From Roseomonas sp. KE0001 (GTDB lineage Bacteria > Pseudomonadota > Alphaproteobacteria > Acetobacterales > Acetobacteraceae), in NCBI RefSeq assembly GCF_016107285.1, contig NZ_RCVQ01000013.1, forward strand, positions 1-63,450: a DNA stretch of 63,450 bases. Direction: 5' to 3'. Shown here in pieces: positions 16,323 to 26,214 of this stretch. Both the position numbers and the translations under genes were made by a program. The notes beneath the pieces are model-generated. The model did not search any database, was not told where the DNA came from, and saw only the letters and a program-made list of their open reading frames with translations. The first letter of the stretch is position 1. The number at the start of each line of letters is the position of its first letter.

Positions 16323-17195
16323 ATGACGTTTTTTCGTCCTCGTTCCTCCTTTAACATTCACCAGGGTGGCCGCTCCGCCCTCTCGAATGAGGCGCTCTCC
16401 TGCCTTGCCCCGTCCGCCTTCGCCACCGGTAAGCACGAGAGCCGCAGCGAGCGCTATGCCTACATCGCAACCTCCGAGGTGATCGACGGCCTGCGCGCCA
16501 ACGGCTTCTTGCCTGTCTTCGCAAAGCAGGGCCGTTCGCGCATTGAAGGCAAGGAGGCTTTCACCAAGCACCTGATTCGCTTTCGCTACCAGGGGCAGGG
16601 ACCGGCTCTGCAGCGGGTTGGCGAGGTGTTTCCCGAGGTCGTGCTGGTGAACAGCCATGACGGCACCAGCGCCTACCAGCTGATGGCTGGCATGTTTCGC
16701 CTCGCGTGCCTCAACGGCATGGTGGTGGCTGATCGCGAGCTGGCCACCGTCAAGGTGGCTCACAAGGGCGACGTGGTGCGCCAAGTGATCGAAGGCTCCT
16801 ACACCGTGCTGGAGGAATCGAAGCGGGCGCTGCAGGCGGCCGATGAATGGGCCGGCGTGACGCTGAACCAGACCGAGCGGATGATCATGGCCGAAGCCGC
16901 GCACACGCTCCGCTTCGCCGATGAAGAGGGCCAGACCACCACGCCCGTTCGGCCCGAACAATTGCTGGATATCCGCCGTCAGGCTGATCGTAGCGGCGAT
17001 CTCTGGACCACCACCAATGTGGTGCAGGAGAACATCATTCGCGGTGGCCTCACCGCTTACGGACGGGACAGCAACAATCGCCGCCGCCGGGTGACCACGC
17101 GGGAGGTGCGCGGCATTGATCAGGACGTGAAGCTGAACCGGGCACTCTGGGTGCTGGCGGAGCGGATGGCCGAGCTCAAAGGCGCTGCCGCGTAA
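16323..17195 (+). CDS. DUF932 plasmid/phage-type protein
   Basis: A 290-aa protein matching the DUF932 (phage/plasmid-like) family: an N-terminal RYAYIATSEVIDGLRANGF segment, a central HDGTSAYQLMAGMFRLAC with the conserved NGMVV that follows, and a helical C-terminal half. Members are widespread on plasmids and phages and are often present as highly expressed accessory genes. Their biochemical role is not settled. It has its own promoter-like element upstream and a clear hairpin-T terminator downstream (17206-17233), so it is probably a monocistronic unit. It supports a plasmid origin of this island. Confidence 0.88.
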   Translation: MTFFRPRSSFNIHQGGRSALSNEALSCLAPSAFATGKHESRSERYAYIATSEVIDGLRANGFLPVFAKQGRSRIEGKEAFTKHLIRFRYQGQGPALQRVGEVFPEVVLVNSHDGTSAYQLMAGMFRLACLNGMVVADRELATVKVAHKGDVVRQVIEGSYTVLEESKRALQAADEWAGVTLNQTERMIMAEAAHTLRFADEEGQTTTPVRPEQLLDIRRQADRSGDLWTTTNVVQENIIRGGLTAYGRDSNNRRRRVTTREVRGIDQDVKLNRALWVLAERMAELKGAAA

Positions 17196-17205
17196 CAGCC
17201 AGGGG

Positions 17206-17233
17206 CGGGGAGAGATCCCCGTTTCCTTTTGTT
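17206..17233 (+). terminator. Intrinsic terminator after DUF932 gene
   Basis: A perfect 6-bp stem CGGGGA/TCCCCG closes a GAGA tetraloop (17206-17221) and is followed by the T-rich TTTCCTTTTGTTT. This is the best intrinsic terminator in the window and ends the DUF932 transcript. Confidence 0.7.
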
Positions 17234-17265
17234 TCTGCCACCACCTGCCGCGGAAAGTGCCGACC

Positions 17266-17535
17266 ATGAACACCAAAGCCCTACCCTTTCTGGGCCAGCC
17301 CCTGATCCTGCAGGACGAAGCCGGTAACGGTGTGGCGCTCGGCACAAGCGCTGCCGATCCTGCCTTTCTGTGTGCCGTCATCCAGGACGTTGCCGGCCGC
17401 GCCATCATTGCCAACCTGATCGACGCAGAGAGTGAGGCGTTCCTATTGGAGCTGTTGCATCAGCGGCAGGCCATCCGCGCCGCGGCTGCAGTGCCAAGCT
17501 TCCGCGGTGATCTGGGCGGGGCAGGGAGAACATGA
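17266..17535 (+). CDS. Small conserved-looking hypothetical protein
   Basis: An 89-aa protein starting MNTKALPFLGQPL at an ATG with GGAAAG upstream; a GTG three codons earlier is possible. It is acidic in the middle, with helical AESEAFLLELLHQRQAI. No family is recognised. Its last bases overlap an ATG of the next open frame (ATGA at 17532-17535). It lies in the plasmid-like island, downstream of the DUF932 terminator. Confidence 0.5.
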   Translation: MNTKALPFLGQPLILQDEAGNGVALGTSAADPAFLCAVIQDVAGRAIIANLIDAESEAFLLELLHQRQAIRAAAAVPSFRGDLGGAGRT

Positions 17536-17675
17536 ACGCAGCGTCAGCGACGGGAGCAGGCTACGGCCTGCTCTTGCCGTTCTGGGCGTCCAAGCGCGCC
17601 TCCTCTCTGCGTCAGTCGAAGCTGGGCGGCTTCTGGCGTTGCATCACGCTTTGGCGCACGGCACTGTCCGGGCCC

Positions 17676-18053
17676 ATGACGATGACCCCGGAACGCTTCA
17701 CCGAATGCCTTGATCTGATCGGCTGGACAAAGCGTGGCTTGGCCCGCCATTTGGGCTGTGACGCAGCGGCGGTGCGGCGGCTGGCCAATGGGCATCGGCC
17801 GATTGGATCCGACCTTGAAACGTGGCTGGAAGTCCTGGCGGCGGTGCATGCGCCGCTGTCTCCTGAGCTTCGCGAGATCGCTGCCAGCATGGGCTGCGAC
17901 CGCGGTGAATTTGTGCGCTATCCACGAGGTGTCCGGCCCATCACGGATCCGGAGGCGGAGTTGCTGCGGAAGGTTGCGGCGGCACATGCTGCCGCACCGC
18001 TTCCGCAAAGATGGCTCCACCCTGATGGATCGAAGCTTGAATCTCCCGAATAA
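17676..18053 (+). CDS. XRE-like helix-turn-helix protein
   Basis: A 125-aa protein beginning MTMTPERFTECLDLIGWTKR, followed by LARHLGCDAAAVRRLANGH, a clear HTH of the lambda-repressor type at residues 12-45. Similar small proteins with this opening are frequent in alphaproteobacterial mobile elements. The frame is open from an ATG at 17532 that overlaps the upstream gene, which would add 48 residues unlike the family; no good ribosome site precedes 17676, so the longer form with translational coupling remains possible. It probably acts as a local transcriptional regulator. Confidence 0.6.
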   Translation: MTMTPERFTECLDLIGWTKRGLARHLGCDAAAVRRLANGHRPIGSDLETWLEVLAAVHAPLSPELREIAASMGCDRGEFVRYPRGVRPITDPEAELLRKVAAAHAAAPLPQRWLHPDGSKLESPE

Positions 18054-18553
18054 AGCCTGAAGCAACGCGTCAGACTGCTGCTGGATCGGTTTCAGGCAAG
18101 CTCGCGCAGAAGAACTCGTTCTGGCCTTTAGCCATGTTCAGGCGCCAGCGTGTAAGATGACGAAGTGCGCCACTTCACCCGCATCGCTGTCCTGAAACAA
18201 CCGCAGCAGCCGGCGCATCTGCCGCTAACTCGGTCCCAGCAGCCTGCCGCCGACGCCACGCTGAGCCGGTTTGCCACAACTTCTGCCAGGACCTCAATCC
18301 GGCGTAACTCGCGCTTGCTCAGTTTGACCCAGCGACCGCCAGCCTCTTGACCTCCCCGACCAGGGCAGGAGACTGACACTTCTGGCTTGCTCAGGACTGA
18401 GATTCTAACTTTGCGCCTACAGAGAAAGGTCGCGTAACCTCTATTCCGCAATTCTGATAAGAAACGTCCTATAGACAATCTTGTAATTCGGAGGCCGCGG
18501 CTTCAACCCTCCATGCCAACTTGGCTTCAGTGAACGCTGGGGATGCCGTCAGA
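18054..18553. other. Right edge of accessory island
   Basis: A 500-bp region without an intact gene. It contains the decayed transposase listed separately and then, from about 18400, AT-richer sequence with no recognised feature. It marks the change from plasmid-like genes to the chromosomal-type aminotransferase and transporter block. Confidence 0.5.
18128..18360 (-). pseudogene. ISNCY-type transposase N-terminal remnant
   Basis: The minus strand encodes KLSKRELRRIEVLAEVVANR followed by LSVASAA, like the first helices of ISNCY-type transposases (SxRELxRxEVLxEVLxGRxTVASAA). The expected continuation, LLG.S.RQMRRLLRLFQDSDAGE, is present only in another frame and is interrupted by a stop codon. 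The gene is thus frameshifted, stopped and truncated after about 80 codons. Together with the IS66 piece at 7496-8050 it brackets the plasmid-like island. The family call is from the helical motif only. Confidence 0.5.
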
Positions 18554-19885
18554 TCAGGTGGCCCTCGCTTCCTGCCTGATAGTGTCCGCAATCTGCTCGA
18601 TCTGCTCGGCTGTAACCGGCAGAGGCGGCGACAGTACCAGCGAATCCCCTACGGCCCGAATCAGCACGCCGGCATCGAAGCAGCGGGCCGCGATGGCGCG
18701 CGCCCGTGCCGGGCTGCCGCCGGCTTCCGCGCCGAACTCGATCGCGGCTAGCAGGCCGATGTTGCGGATGTCGGTCACGCCCGGCGCATCGCGCAGAGCG
18801 TGCATCGCGTCCTCCCAGGTCTGTGCCGTGGTGGCCGCGCGCTGGAACAACTCCTCCTCCTGGTACACCTGCAGGGTGGCCAGGGCCGCCGCGGCGGCCA
18901 GCGGGTGGCCGGAATAGGTGTAGCCGTGCATGAACTCGGTCGCCCCATCCTGCTGCGAGAGCAGGCCCTCGGCGACCCGGTCGTTGATCAGCACGCCGCC
19001 CATCGGCACGGCGCCGTTGGTCATGCCCTTGGCGCAGCAGATCAGGTCGGGCACCACGCCCAGCGCCTGGCTGCCGAAGGCGGCGCCCAGGCGGCCGAAG
19101 CCGGTCACCACCTCGTCGAAGATCAGCAGCAGATCATGGCGGTCGCAAATCTCCCGCAGCCGTTCCAGGTAGCCTACCGGCGGAACCAGTACGCCGGTGG
19201 AGCCCGCCACCGGCTCCACGATCACCGCCGCGATCGTGGAGGGGTCCTGCGCGTAGAGCATGCCTTCCAGCGCATCCGCGAAGTTCTCGCCGCCATGGGC
19301 GGGGCGACCGCGGCTGAAGGCATTGCGCTTCGGGTCGTGCGTGTGCGGCAGGTGGGACACGCCCGGCAGCAGCGGCCCGAAATGCCTTCGCTGCGTGCCG
19401 ATGCCGGCCACCGAGAGCCCGCCGAAGCCGACGCCGTGGTAGCTGCGCTGCCGCCCCACCAGCTTCACCCGCTGCCCCTCGCCGCGGATGTTGTGGAAGG
19501 CCAGCGCCAGCTTCAACGCCGTGTCCACCGCCTCTGAGCCCGAGCCGGCGAAAAAGGCGCGGTTGAAGCCGGGCGGTGCCGCCTCCGTCAGCCGGTTGGC
19601 GTATTCGAAGGCCGCCGGATGGCCGAGGCCGAATGAGGAGGCGAAGTCGAGCTGCCCGGCCTGGGCGCGGATCGCCTCGACGATGCGCGGGTGGCAGTGG
19701 CCGGCATTGACGCACCACAGCCCGGCGATGGCATCCAGGATGCGGCGCCCGTCCGGCGTGACGTAGTGCATGCCCTCCGCCCGCGTGACGAAGCGCGGGT
19801 CCTGCTTCCAGGCCCGGTTGGGCGTGAAGGGCATCCAGAAGGCGTCCAAGTCATTGGGCGCGGTGTCGAAGACGAGGTCGTTCAT
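18554..19885 (-). CDS. Class III aminotransferase (beta-alanine-pyruvate type)
   Basis: A 443-aa PLP-dependent omega-amino acid transaminase. FAGSGSEAVDTALKLA near 112-127 binds the cofactor phosphate, Asp257 in LLIFDEVVTGFGR contacts the pyridine nitrogen, and Lys286 in CCAKGMTNGAVP forms the Schiff base. Length and the N-terminal LDAFWMPFTPNRAWK segment fit beta-alanine:pyruvate aminotransferases, which move an amino group from a terminal amine or beta-amino acid to pyruvate. The ATG at 19885 is chosen over an upstream extension that is low-complexity. It is divergent from the amidohydrolase-transporter operon across a 222-bp gap with a palindrome, so it may process the amine released by that operon. 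Confidence 0.9.
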   Translation of the reverse strand: MNDLVFDTAPNDLDAFWMPFTPNRAWKQDPRFVTRAEGMHYVTPDGRRILDAIAGLWCVNAGHCHPRIVEAIRAQAGQLDFASSFGLGHPAAFEYANRLTEAAPPGFNRAFFAGSGSEAVDTALKLALAFHNIRGEGQRVKLVGRQRSYHGVGFGGLSVAGIGTQRRHFGPLLPGVSHLPHTHDPKRNAFSRGRPAHGGENFADALEGMLYAQDPSTIAAVIVEPVAGSTGVLVPPVGYLERLREICDRHDLLLIFDEVVTGFGRLGAAFGSQALGVVPDLICCAKGMTNGAVPMGGVLINDRVAEGLLSQQDGATEFMHGYTYSGHPLAAAAALATLQVYQEEELFQRAATTAQTWEDAMHALRDAPGVTDIRNIGLLAAIEFGAEAGGSPARARAIAARCFDAGVLIRAVGDSLVLSPPLPVTAEQIEQIADTIRQEARAT

Positions 19886-20068
19886 GGCGCGGCGATCCGT
19901 GCGGGAAGGTGGGCATGGGCGAGGGCGGGGCGGGGTGCCGCCTCGGCACGGTCCTCGTCCATGGGGGTCCGCACGCGGTGGGACCGGCACCAGGCGGTGC
20001 CGCGAGGAAAATGCACGTTGCGCATCATTCGCCTTGAGCTTTCACCGATGGCGTATCAGGATGCTTGC

Positions 20069-20086
20069 ACTTTGGTCATCCAAAGT
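20069..20086. promoter_or_regulatory. Perfect palindrome in divergent promoter region
   Basis: ACTTTGGTCATCCAAAGT has perfect 7-bp arms around TCAT and lies 22 bp before the C45 hydrolase start, between it and the divergent aminotransferase. The size and layout fit an operator for a GntR-type regulator, and one (26215-27102) closes the transporter operon. Control of both divergent units from this site is an inference. Confidence 0.55.
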
Positions 20087-20107
20087 CCAGTCAGTCGGTA
20101 GGAAGCA

Positions 20108-21226
20108 GTGCCCGTGGAACCCTTTCCCCTCATCGAGCTGAGCGGCACCGCCGAGCAGCGCGGCCGGCTCTACGGCCAGCAGGCCGCCGATCGGATCCGC
20201 CGCAGCATCGGCCATTACGGCGCGCAGCTGGCCGCCGATGGCCATGGTGCCGCGGCCGTGCGTGGCTGGGCGCGGGAATTCCTACCGCGCATAGAGGCCT
20301 TCGACCCGGACTACATCGCCGAGATGCGCGGCATCGCCGCCGGCGCCGATGTCGAGTTCGAGGACATCGTGCTGATCAACGCGCGCACCGAGGTGCTGCA
20401 GCTCGGCAAGCGCCGGGCCGAGAGCCGGGAGCCCGATGGCTGCACCGGCGTGGTGGTGCTGCCCGAGGCCTCGGCCGACGGCGCGCTGATCCACGCGCAG
20501 AACTGGGACTGGAAATCCGAATGCGCCGAGACCGGCGTGGTGCTGCGCATCCGCCGCGATGACGGGCCGGATATCCTGACCTTCGTGGAAGCGGGCGGCC
20601 TGGCGCGGGCCGGGCTGAACGCGGCGGGCATCGCCATCACGGCCAACTACCTGCAGAGCGACCGGGACTACCGCTCGCTCGGCGTGCCGCTCGCCCTGAT
20701 CCGCCGCAAGGTGCTGGAAAAGGAGCAGCTCGCCCACGCCTTCCACGCTGTCTACACCACAGTGAAGTCGGCTTCCAACAACGTCATCGTCAGCCATGCC
20801 GGCGGCATCGCCATCAACTTCGAATGCGCGCCGGACGAAAGCTTCCAGGTGCACGCGACCAACGGCCTGATTGTGCATGCCAATCACTGGATCAGCCCGA
20901 TCGCGCTGAGCAAGCTGAAGGATACCGGTATCGCCACCACGCCGGACAGCCTGTACCGCGACATGCGCGTGCGGCAGCTGCTGGAAGCGCACGGGGGCAA
21001 GCTGGATATGGCGGCGGTGAAGGACGCGCTGTTCGACGACTACCAGAGCCCCTGGGCCGTCTGCCGCCCGCCGCGGCTGAACTCCGCCGGCAACCTCTCC
21101 GCCACGGTGGCGATGCTGGTGATGCAGCCGGCGCGCGGCGTGCTGGAGATCGCGCCGCTGCCCGCGCTGAACCGCAGGTTCACGCGCTACGAGCTGTTCC
21201 CCCAAGCCGAGGTGAAGGCCGCATGA
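20108..21226 (+). CDS. C45 / acyltransferase-type Ntn-hydrolase
   Basis: A 372-aa protein of the peptidase C45 (isopenicillin N acyltransferase-like) family. Cys112 in EPDGCTGVV would be the N-terminal nucleophile exposed by self-cleavage; HAQNWDWK about 25 residues later is the conserved Asn-Trp-Asp segment. The N-terminal GTAEQRGRLYGQQAADRI is typical of the family. Members hydrolyse or transfer amide-linked acyl groups. There is no signal peptide, so it is cytoplasmic. The GTG at 20108 sits close to AGGAAG; a GTG at 20114 has better spacing and is a good alternative. Its stop overlaps the receptor gene start (ATGA), which ties it to the transporter. Confidence 0.87.
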   Translation: MPVEPFPLIELSGTAEQRGRLYGQQAADRIRRSIGHYGAQLAADGHGAAAVRGWAREFLPRIEAFDPDYIAEMRGIAAGADVEFEDIVLINARTEVLQLGKRRAESREPDGCTGVVVLPEASADGALIHAQNWDWKSECAETGVVLRIRRDDGPDILTFVEAGGLARAGLNAAGIAITANYLQSDRDYRSLGVPLALIRRKVLEKEQLAHAFHAVYTTVKSASNNVIVSHAGGIAINFECAPDESFQVHATNGLIVHANHWISPIALSKLKDTGIATTPDSLYRDMRVRQLLEAHGGKLDMAAVKDALFDDYQSPWAVCRPPRLNSAGNLSATVAMLVMQPARGVLEIAPLPALNRRFTRYELFPQAEVKAA

Positions 21227-22773
21227 AGACCGCATCCCTGCTGGCGGGCCTCGCCGCCGCCGCGCTGGGCATCCTGCCCGCCGTCGCCCAGGAACCGCTG
21301 CGCGCCTCGCTCAACTCCGACATCCGCAGCACGCAGCCCGGCGGCAACCGGGACGCCAACACGGATGCCGTGACGCTGCATATGGTGGAAGGGCTGGTCG
21401 CGCTGGATGAGCGCGCGACGCCCGTGCCGATGCTGGCGCAGACGGTGGAGGTCTCGCCGGACGGGCGGACCTACACCTTCACGCTGCGCCAGGGCGTCAC
21501 CTTCCACAACGGCGCGCCGCTGACCTCCGCCGAGGTGCTGTGGAGCCTGCGCCGCTACATGGACCCGGCGACGCAGTGGCGCTGCCTGCCGGATCTCAAC
21601 GGCCGGTCCGGCATCGCCAAGGTCACCGACATGGCGGCGCCCGACGCGCGGACCGTGACGGTGACGCTGGAACAGCCGGCGGCGCTGTTCCTCTCGATCA
21701 TCGCGCGGCCGGATTGTGGCGAGACGGCGGTTCTGCACCCCAGCTCGGTCGGCGCGGATGGCGCCTGGGTCAAGCCGGTGGGCACGGGCCCGTTCATGAT
21801 GGGCGAGTGGCGGCGCGGCCAGTTCGTGGAGCTGGAGCGGTTCGACGGGTACGCGTCCCTGCCGGGCGAGCGGAACGGCCTGGCGGGCGGCAAGAAGGCG
21901 CAAGTCGCGAAGCTGCGCTTCGTGGTGATCCCGGATTCCTCGGCGGCCAAGGCGGCGCTGCTGGCCGGCAATGTCGACGTGCTGTCGGAAGTGCCGGCCC
22001 CGGAACTGCCGGACCTGCGCCGCAGCGCCGGCGTCACGGTGATGGCGGCGCCCACCATGGGTGTGACGGCCCTGCTGATGCAGACGCGCGACCCGCTGCT
22101 GAAGGACGCGCGCATCCGCCGGGCCATCGCGCTGTCGCTCGACGTGCCGGAACTGGTCACGGCGATGATCGGCGACGACGCGCCGGCCAATGCCTCCCCC
22201 CTGCCCAGCGCCAGCGCCTTCCGGAGCGAGGCGCAGGCCGCGCGGCCGACGCGGGACGTGGCGGCGGCCAAGCGGCTGCTGGCGGAGGCCGGCTATCGCG
22301 GCCAGACCATCCGCATGATCACCAATCGCCGCTATCCCAACGTCTACGACGCCGCCGTGGCCAGCCAGGCGATGGCGGCTGAGGCGGGGATCAAGATCGA
22401 GCTGGAGGTGCTGGACTGGGCGACGCAGCTCGACCGCTATACCCGCGGCGAGTACCAGATGATGTCCTTCATCTATTCCCCGCGCCTCGACCCCTCGCTC
22501 TCCTACGAGATGCTGTCCGGCCCCAAGGACACGCAGCCGCGCAAGGTGTGGGAGGATCCTGAGGCCCTGGCGCTGATCGGGCGGTCCATGACCACCACGG
22601 ACACCGCCGCGCGGCAGGCGATCTTCGACGAGCTGTACAAGCGGTTCATGGACCAGGTGCCCATGGTCATCCTCTACAACCAGCCGGACTACATGGCCGT
22701 ACGCCGCGGCGTGCAGGGCGCGAGGCCCTGGGCGGGTGGCCTGACGCGGCTGTGGAACGTGTCGCGCGACTGA
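21223..22773 (+). CDS. ABC substrate-binding protein, family 5
   Basis: A 516-aa periplasmic receptor of the DppA/OppA type (SBP_bac_5). A signal peptide ends at AVAQ. The family signature region TYTFTLRQGVTFHNGAPLTS and the GTGPFMMGEWRRGQ segment are clear, and it ends WNVSRD. It overlaps the C45 hydrolase stop by 4 bp and is followed 7 bp later by the DppB-type permease, so it is the receptor of this transporter. It is closely related to the orphan receptor at 28741-30318 (shared WRRGQ, SDxRS and WNVS ends), which suggests duplication within the locus. Cargo is probably a peptide or acylated amide. Confidence 0.93.
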   Translation: MKTASLLAGLAAAALGILPAVAQEPLRASLNSDIRSTQPGGNRDANTDAVTLHMVEGLVALDERATPVPMLAQTVEVSPDGRTYTFTLRQGVTFHNGAPLTSAEVLWSLRRYMDPATQWRCLPDLNGRSGIAKVTDMAAPDARTVTVTLEQPAALFLSIIARPDCGETAVLHPSSVGADGAWVKPVGTGPFMMGEWRRGQFVELERFDGYASLPGERNGLAGGKKAQVAKLRFVVIPDSSAAKAALLAGNVDVLSEVPAPELPDLRRSAGVTVMAAPTMGVTALLMQTRDPLLKDARIRRAIALSLDVPELVTAMIGDDAPANASPLPSASAFRSEAQAARPTRDVAAAKRLLAEAGYRGQTIRMITNRRYPNVYDAAVASQAMAAEAGIKIELEVLDWATQLDRYTRGEYQMMSFIYSPRLDPSLSYEMLSGPKDTQPRKVWEDPEALALIGRSMTTTDTAARQAIFDELYKRFMDQVPMVILYNQPDYMAVRRGVQGARPWAGGLTRLWNVSRD

Positions 22774-22780
22774 GCCCGGC

Positions 22781-23728
22781 ATGACCGCGACCTATGCCCT
22801 GAAGCGGCTCGCCATGGCGGTGCCGACCCTGCTGCTGGTGGCCGTGGCGGTCTTCGCCCTGCTGCGGCTGGTGCCGGGCGACCCAGCGCAGCTGATGCTG
22901 GGCGACGCGGCCGATGCCGACCAGCTCGCCGCGCTGCGCGAGAGCATGGGGCTGAACCACTCCCTGCCCGTGCAGTTCTTCAACTGGCTCGGCGCGGCCC
23001 TGCGGGGGGATCTCGGGCGGTCGCTGTCCAACGACCAGCCGGTGCTGCCGCTGATCCTGGAGCGCTTCCAGGTCACGGCCTCCATCGTGCTGCTGGCGGT
23101 GGCCCTGGCGGCGCTGATCGCCATTCCGCTAGGCACCATTGCCGCCTGGAAGCAGAATTCCTTGCTGGACATCGCCGTGGTGGGGGGCGCCACGCTACTG
23201 CTCTCCATCCCCTCCTTCTGGCTGGGGCTGCTGATGCTGCTGTTCTTCGGCCTCAAGCTCGGCTGGGTGCCGGTGATCGGCTATGTCGGCTTCGGCGAGA
23301 ACCCATGGCAGGCGCTGCTCTACATCGTCCTGCCCGTGGTGACCCTGACGCTGATCGAGACCGGCGTGCTGACCCGCATGGCCCGCAGCGCCGCCATCGA
23401 CGTGCTGCGGCTGGAATACGTGGCGCATGCCCGTTCCAAGGGTCTTCGCGAGTTCACTGTGCTGCGGCGCCACGTCCTGCCCAATGCCTTCGCGCCGACC
23501 CTGACGCTGCTGGGCATCGTGCTGGGCAACCTGCTCGGTGGCATCGCGGTGATCGAGACGGTGTTCACCATCCCCGGCCTTGGCCGGCTGCTGGTGGACG
23601 GCATCTATGCCCGCGACTATCCGGTGGTGCAGGGCACCATGCTGTTCGTCGCCGCCATCTATGTGCTGGTGAACCTGCTGACAGACCTGCTCTACCCCTT
23701 CTTCGACCCTCGCGTCGCCGCGGAGTGA
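22781..23728 (+). CDS. ABC permease, DppB type
   Basis: A 315-aa integral membrane protein with six likely transmembrane segments, an N-terminal LKRLAMAVPTLLLVAVAVFA and the LRLVPGDPAQLMLG loop typical of DppB/OppB. The cytoplasmic EAA loop is visible as EYVAHARSKGLREFTVLRRH. It pairs with the next permease to form the channel. Spacing is 7 bp from the receptor and 7 bp to the partner permease. Confidence 0.94.
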   Translation: MTATYALKRLAMAVPTLLLVAVAVFALLRLVPGDPAQLMLGDAADADQLAALRESMGLNHSLPVQFFNWLGAALRGDLGRSLSNDQPVLPLILERFQVTASIVLLAVALAALIAIPLGTIAAWKQNSLLDIAVVGGATLLLSIPSFWLGLLMLLFFGLKLGWVPVIGYVGFGENPWQALLYIVLPVVTLTLIETGVLTRMARSAAIDVLRLEYVAHARSKGLREFTVLRRHVLPNAFAPTLTLLGIVLGNLLGGIAVIETVFTIPGLGRLLVDGIYARDYPVVQGTMLFVAAIYVLVNLLTDLLYPFFDPRVAAE

Positions 23729-23735
23729 GGCCCCC

Positions 23736-24544
23736 ATGCGTCTGCGGATGAATGCCGTGCTCGGCGGCACGCTGATGGCCCTGGTGCTCGGCACCGCCGT
23801 TACCTCCTTCTTCTGGACGCCCGCGAACCCGTTGCGCATCGCCATGCGCGCGCGGCTCAACGCGCCCTCCGCCGCCCACTGGCTGGGCACGGACGAGGTG
23901 GGGCGGGACGTGGTCAGCCGTCTGATGGCGGGGGCCGGCACATCCTGCCTCGTCGCGGCGCTGACGGTGCTGGCGGCGGTAGTGCTGGGCAGCCTGATCG
24001 GGCTGCTCTCCGGCTTCGCGCGCGGTTGGGTGGACCGGGTGCTGATGCTGGTGAACGACGCGCTGCTGGCCTTTCCCGGCATCCTGCTCGCCCTCGGCCT
24101 GCTGGCGGTGCTGGGCGCCAGCCAATGGGGCATCGTGGCGGCGCTGGGGCTGGCCTATACGCCGACCGTCGCGCGCATCGTGCGCGGTGCCGTGCTGTCC
24201 ATCCGGGAGCGGGAGTTCGTGGAGGCGTCGCGCTCCATCGGCAATTCCGCGCTCTACACCATGTGGCGGCACGTGCTGCCCGGCACCGTCTCGCCGCTGA
24301 TCGTGCTGGCCACCAGCCTGTTCGGCTGGGCCATCCTGGCGGAAAGCGCGCTGAGCTTCCTGGGCCTGGGTGTGCCGCCGCCGGCGCCGACCTGGGGCAA
24401 CATGCTGGCGGCCGCGCGGCCCTACCTGGAATCCGCCGTCTGGCTAGGGGTCGCGCCGGGCGCCTGCATCGCGCTGACCCTGCTGGGCGTGAACCTGCTG
24501 GGCGACGCGCTGCGCGACCAGCTCGACCCCCGGAGCCGCCCACA

Positions 24545-24548
<4 letters not shown>
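23736..24548 (+). CDS. ABC permease, DppC type
   Basis: A 270-aa permease with the DppC hallmarks AAHWLGTDEVGRDVVSRLM and EAA loop EFVEASRSIGNSALYTMWRH, ending LDPRSRPQ. It has fewer residues before the first helix than DppC of E. coli but all six segments. Its TGA overlaps the ATG of the ATPase (ATGA at 24545-24548). Confidence 0.94.
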
Positions 24549-26161
<1,613 letters not shown>

Positions 26162-26214
26162 AGGGGCGCGGCCGGATTTTGCAAGCGGCGCCGCCCCCGC
26201 CTATGCCCCGCGCC

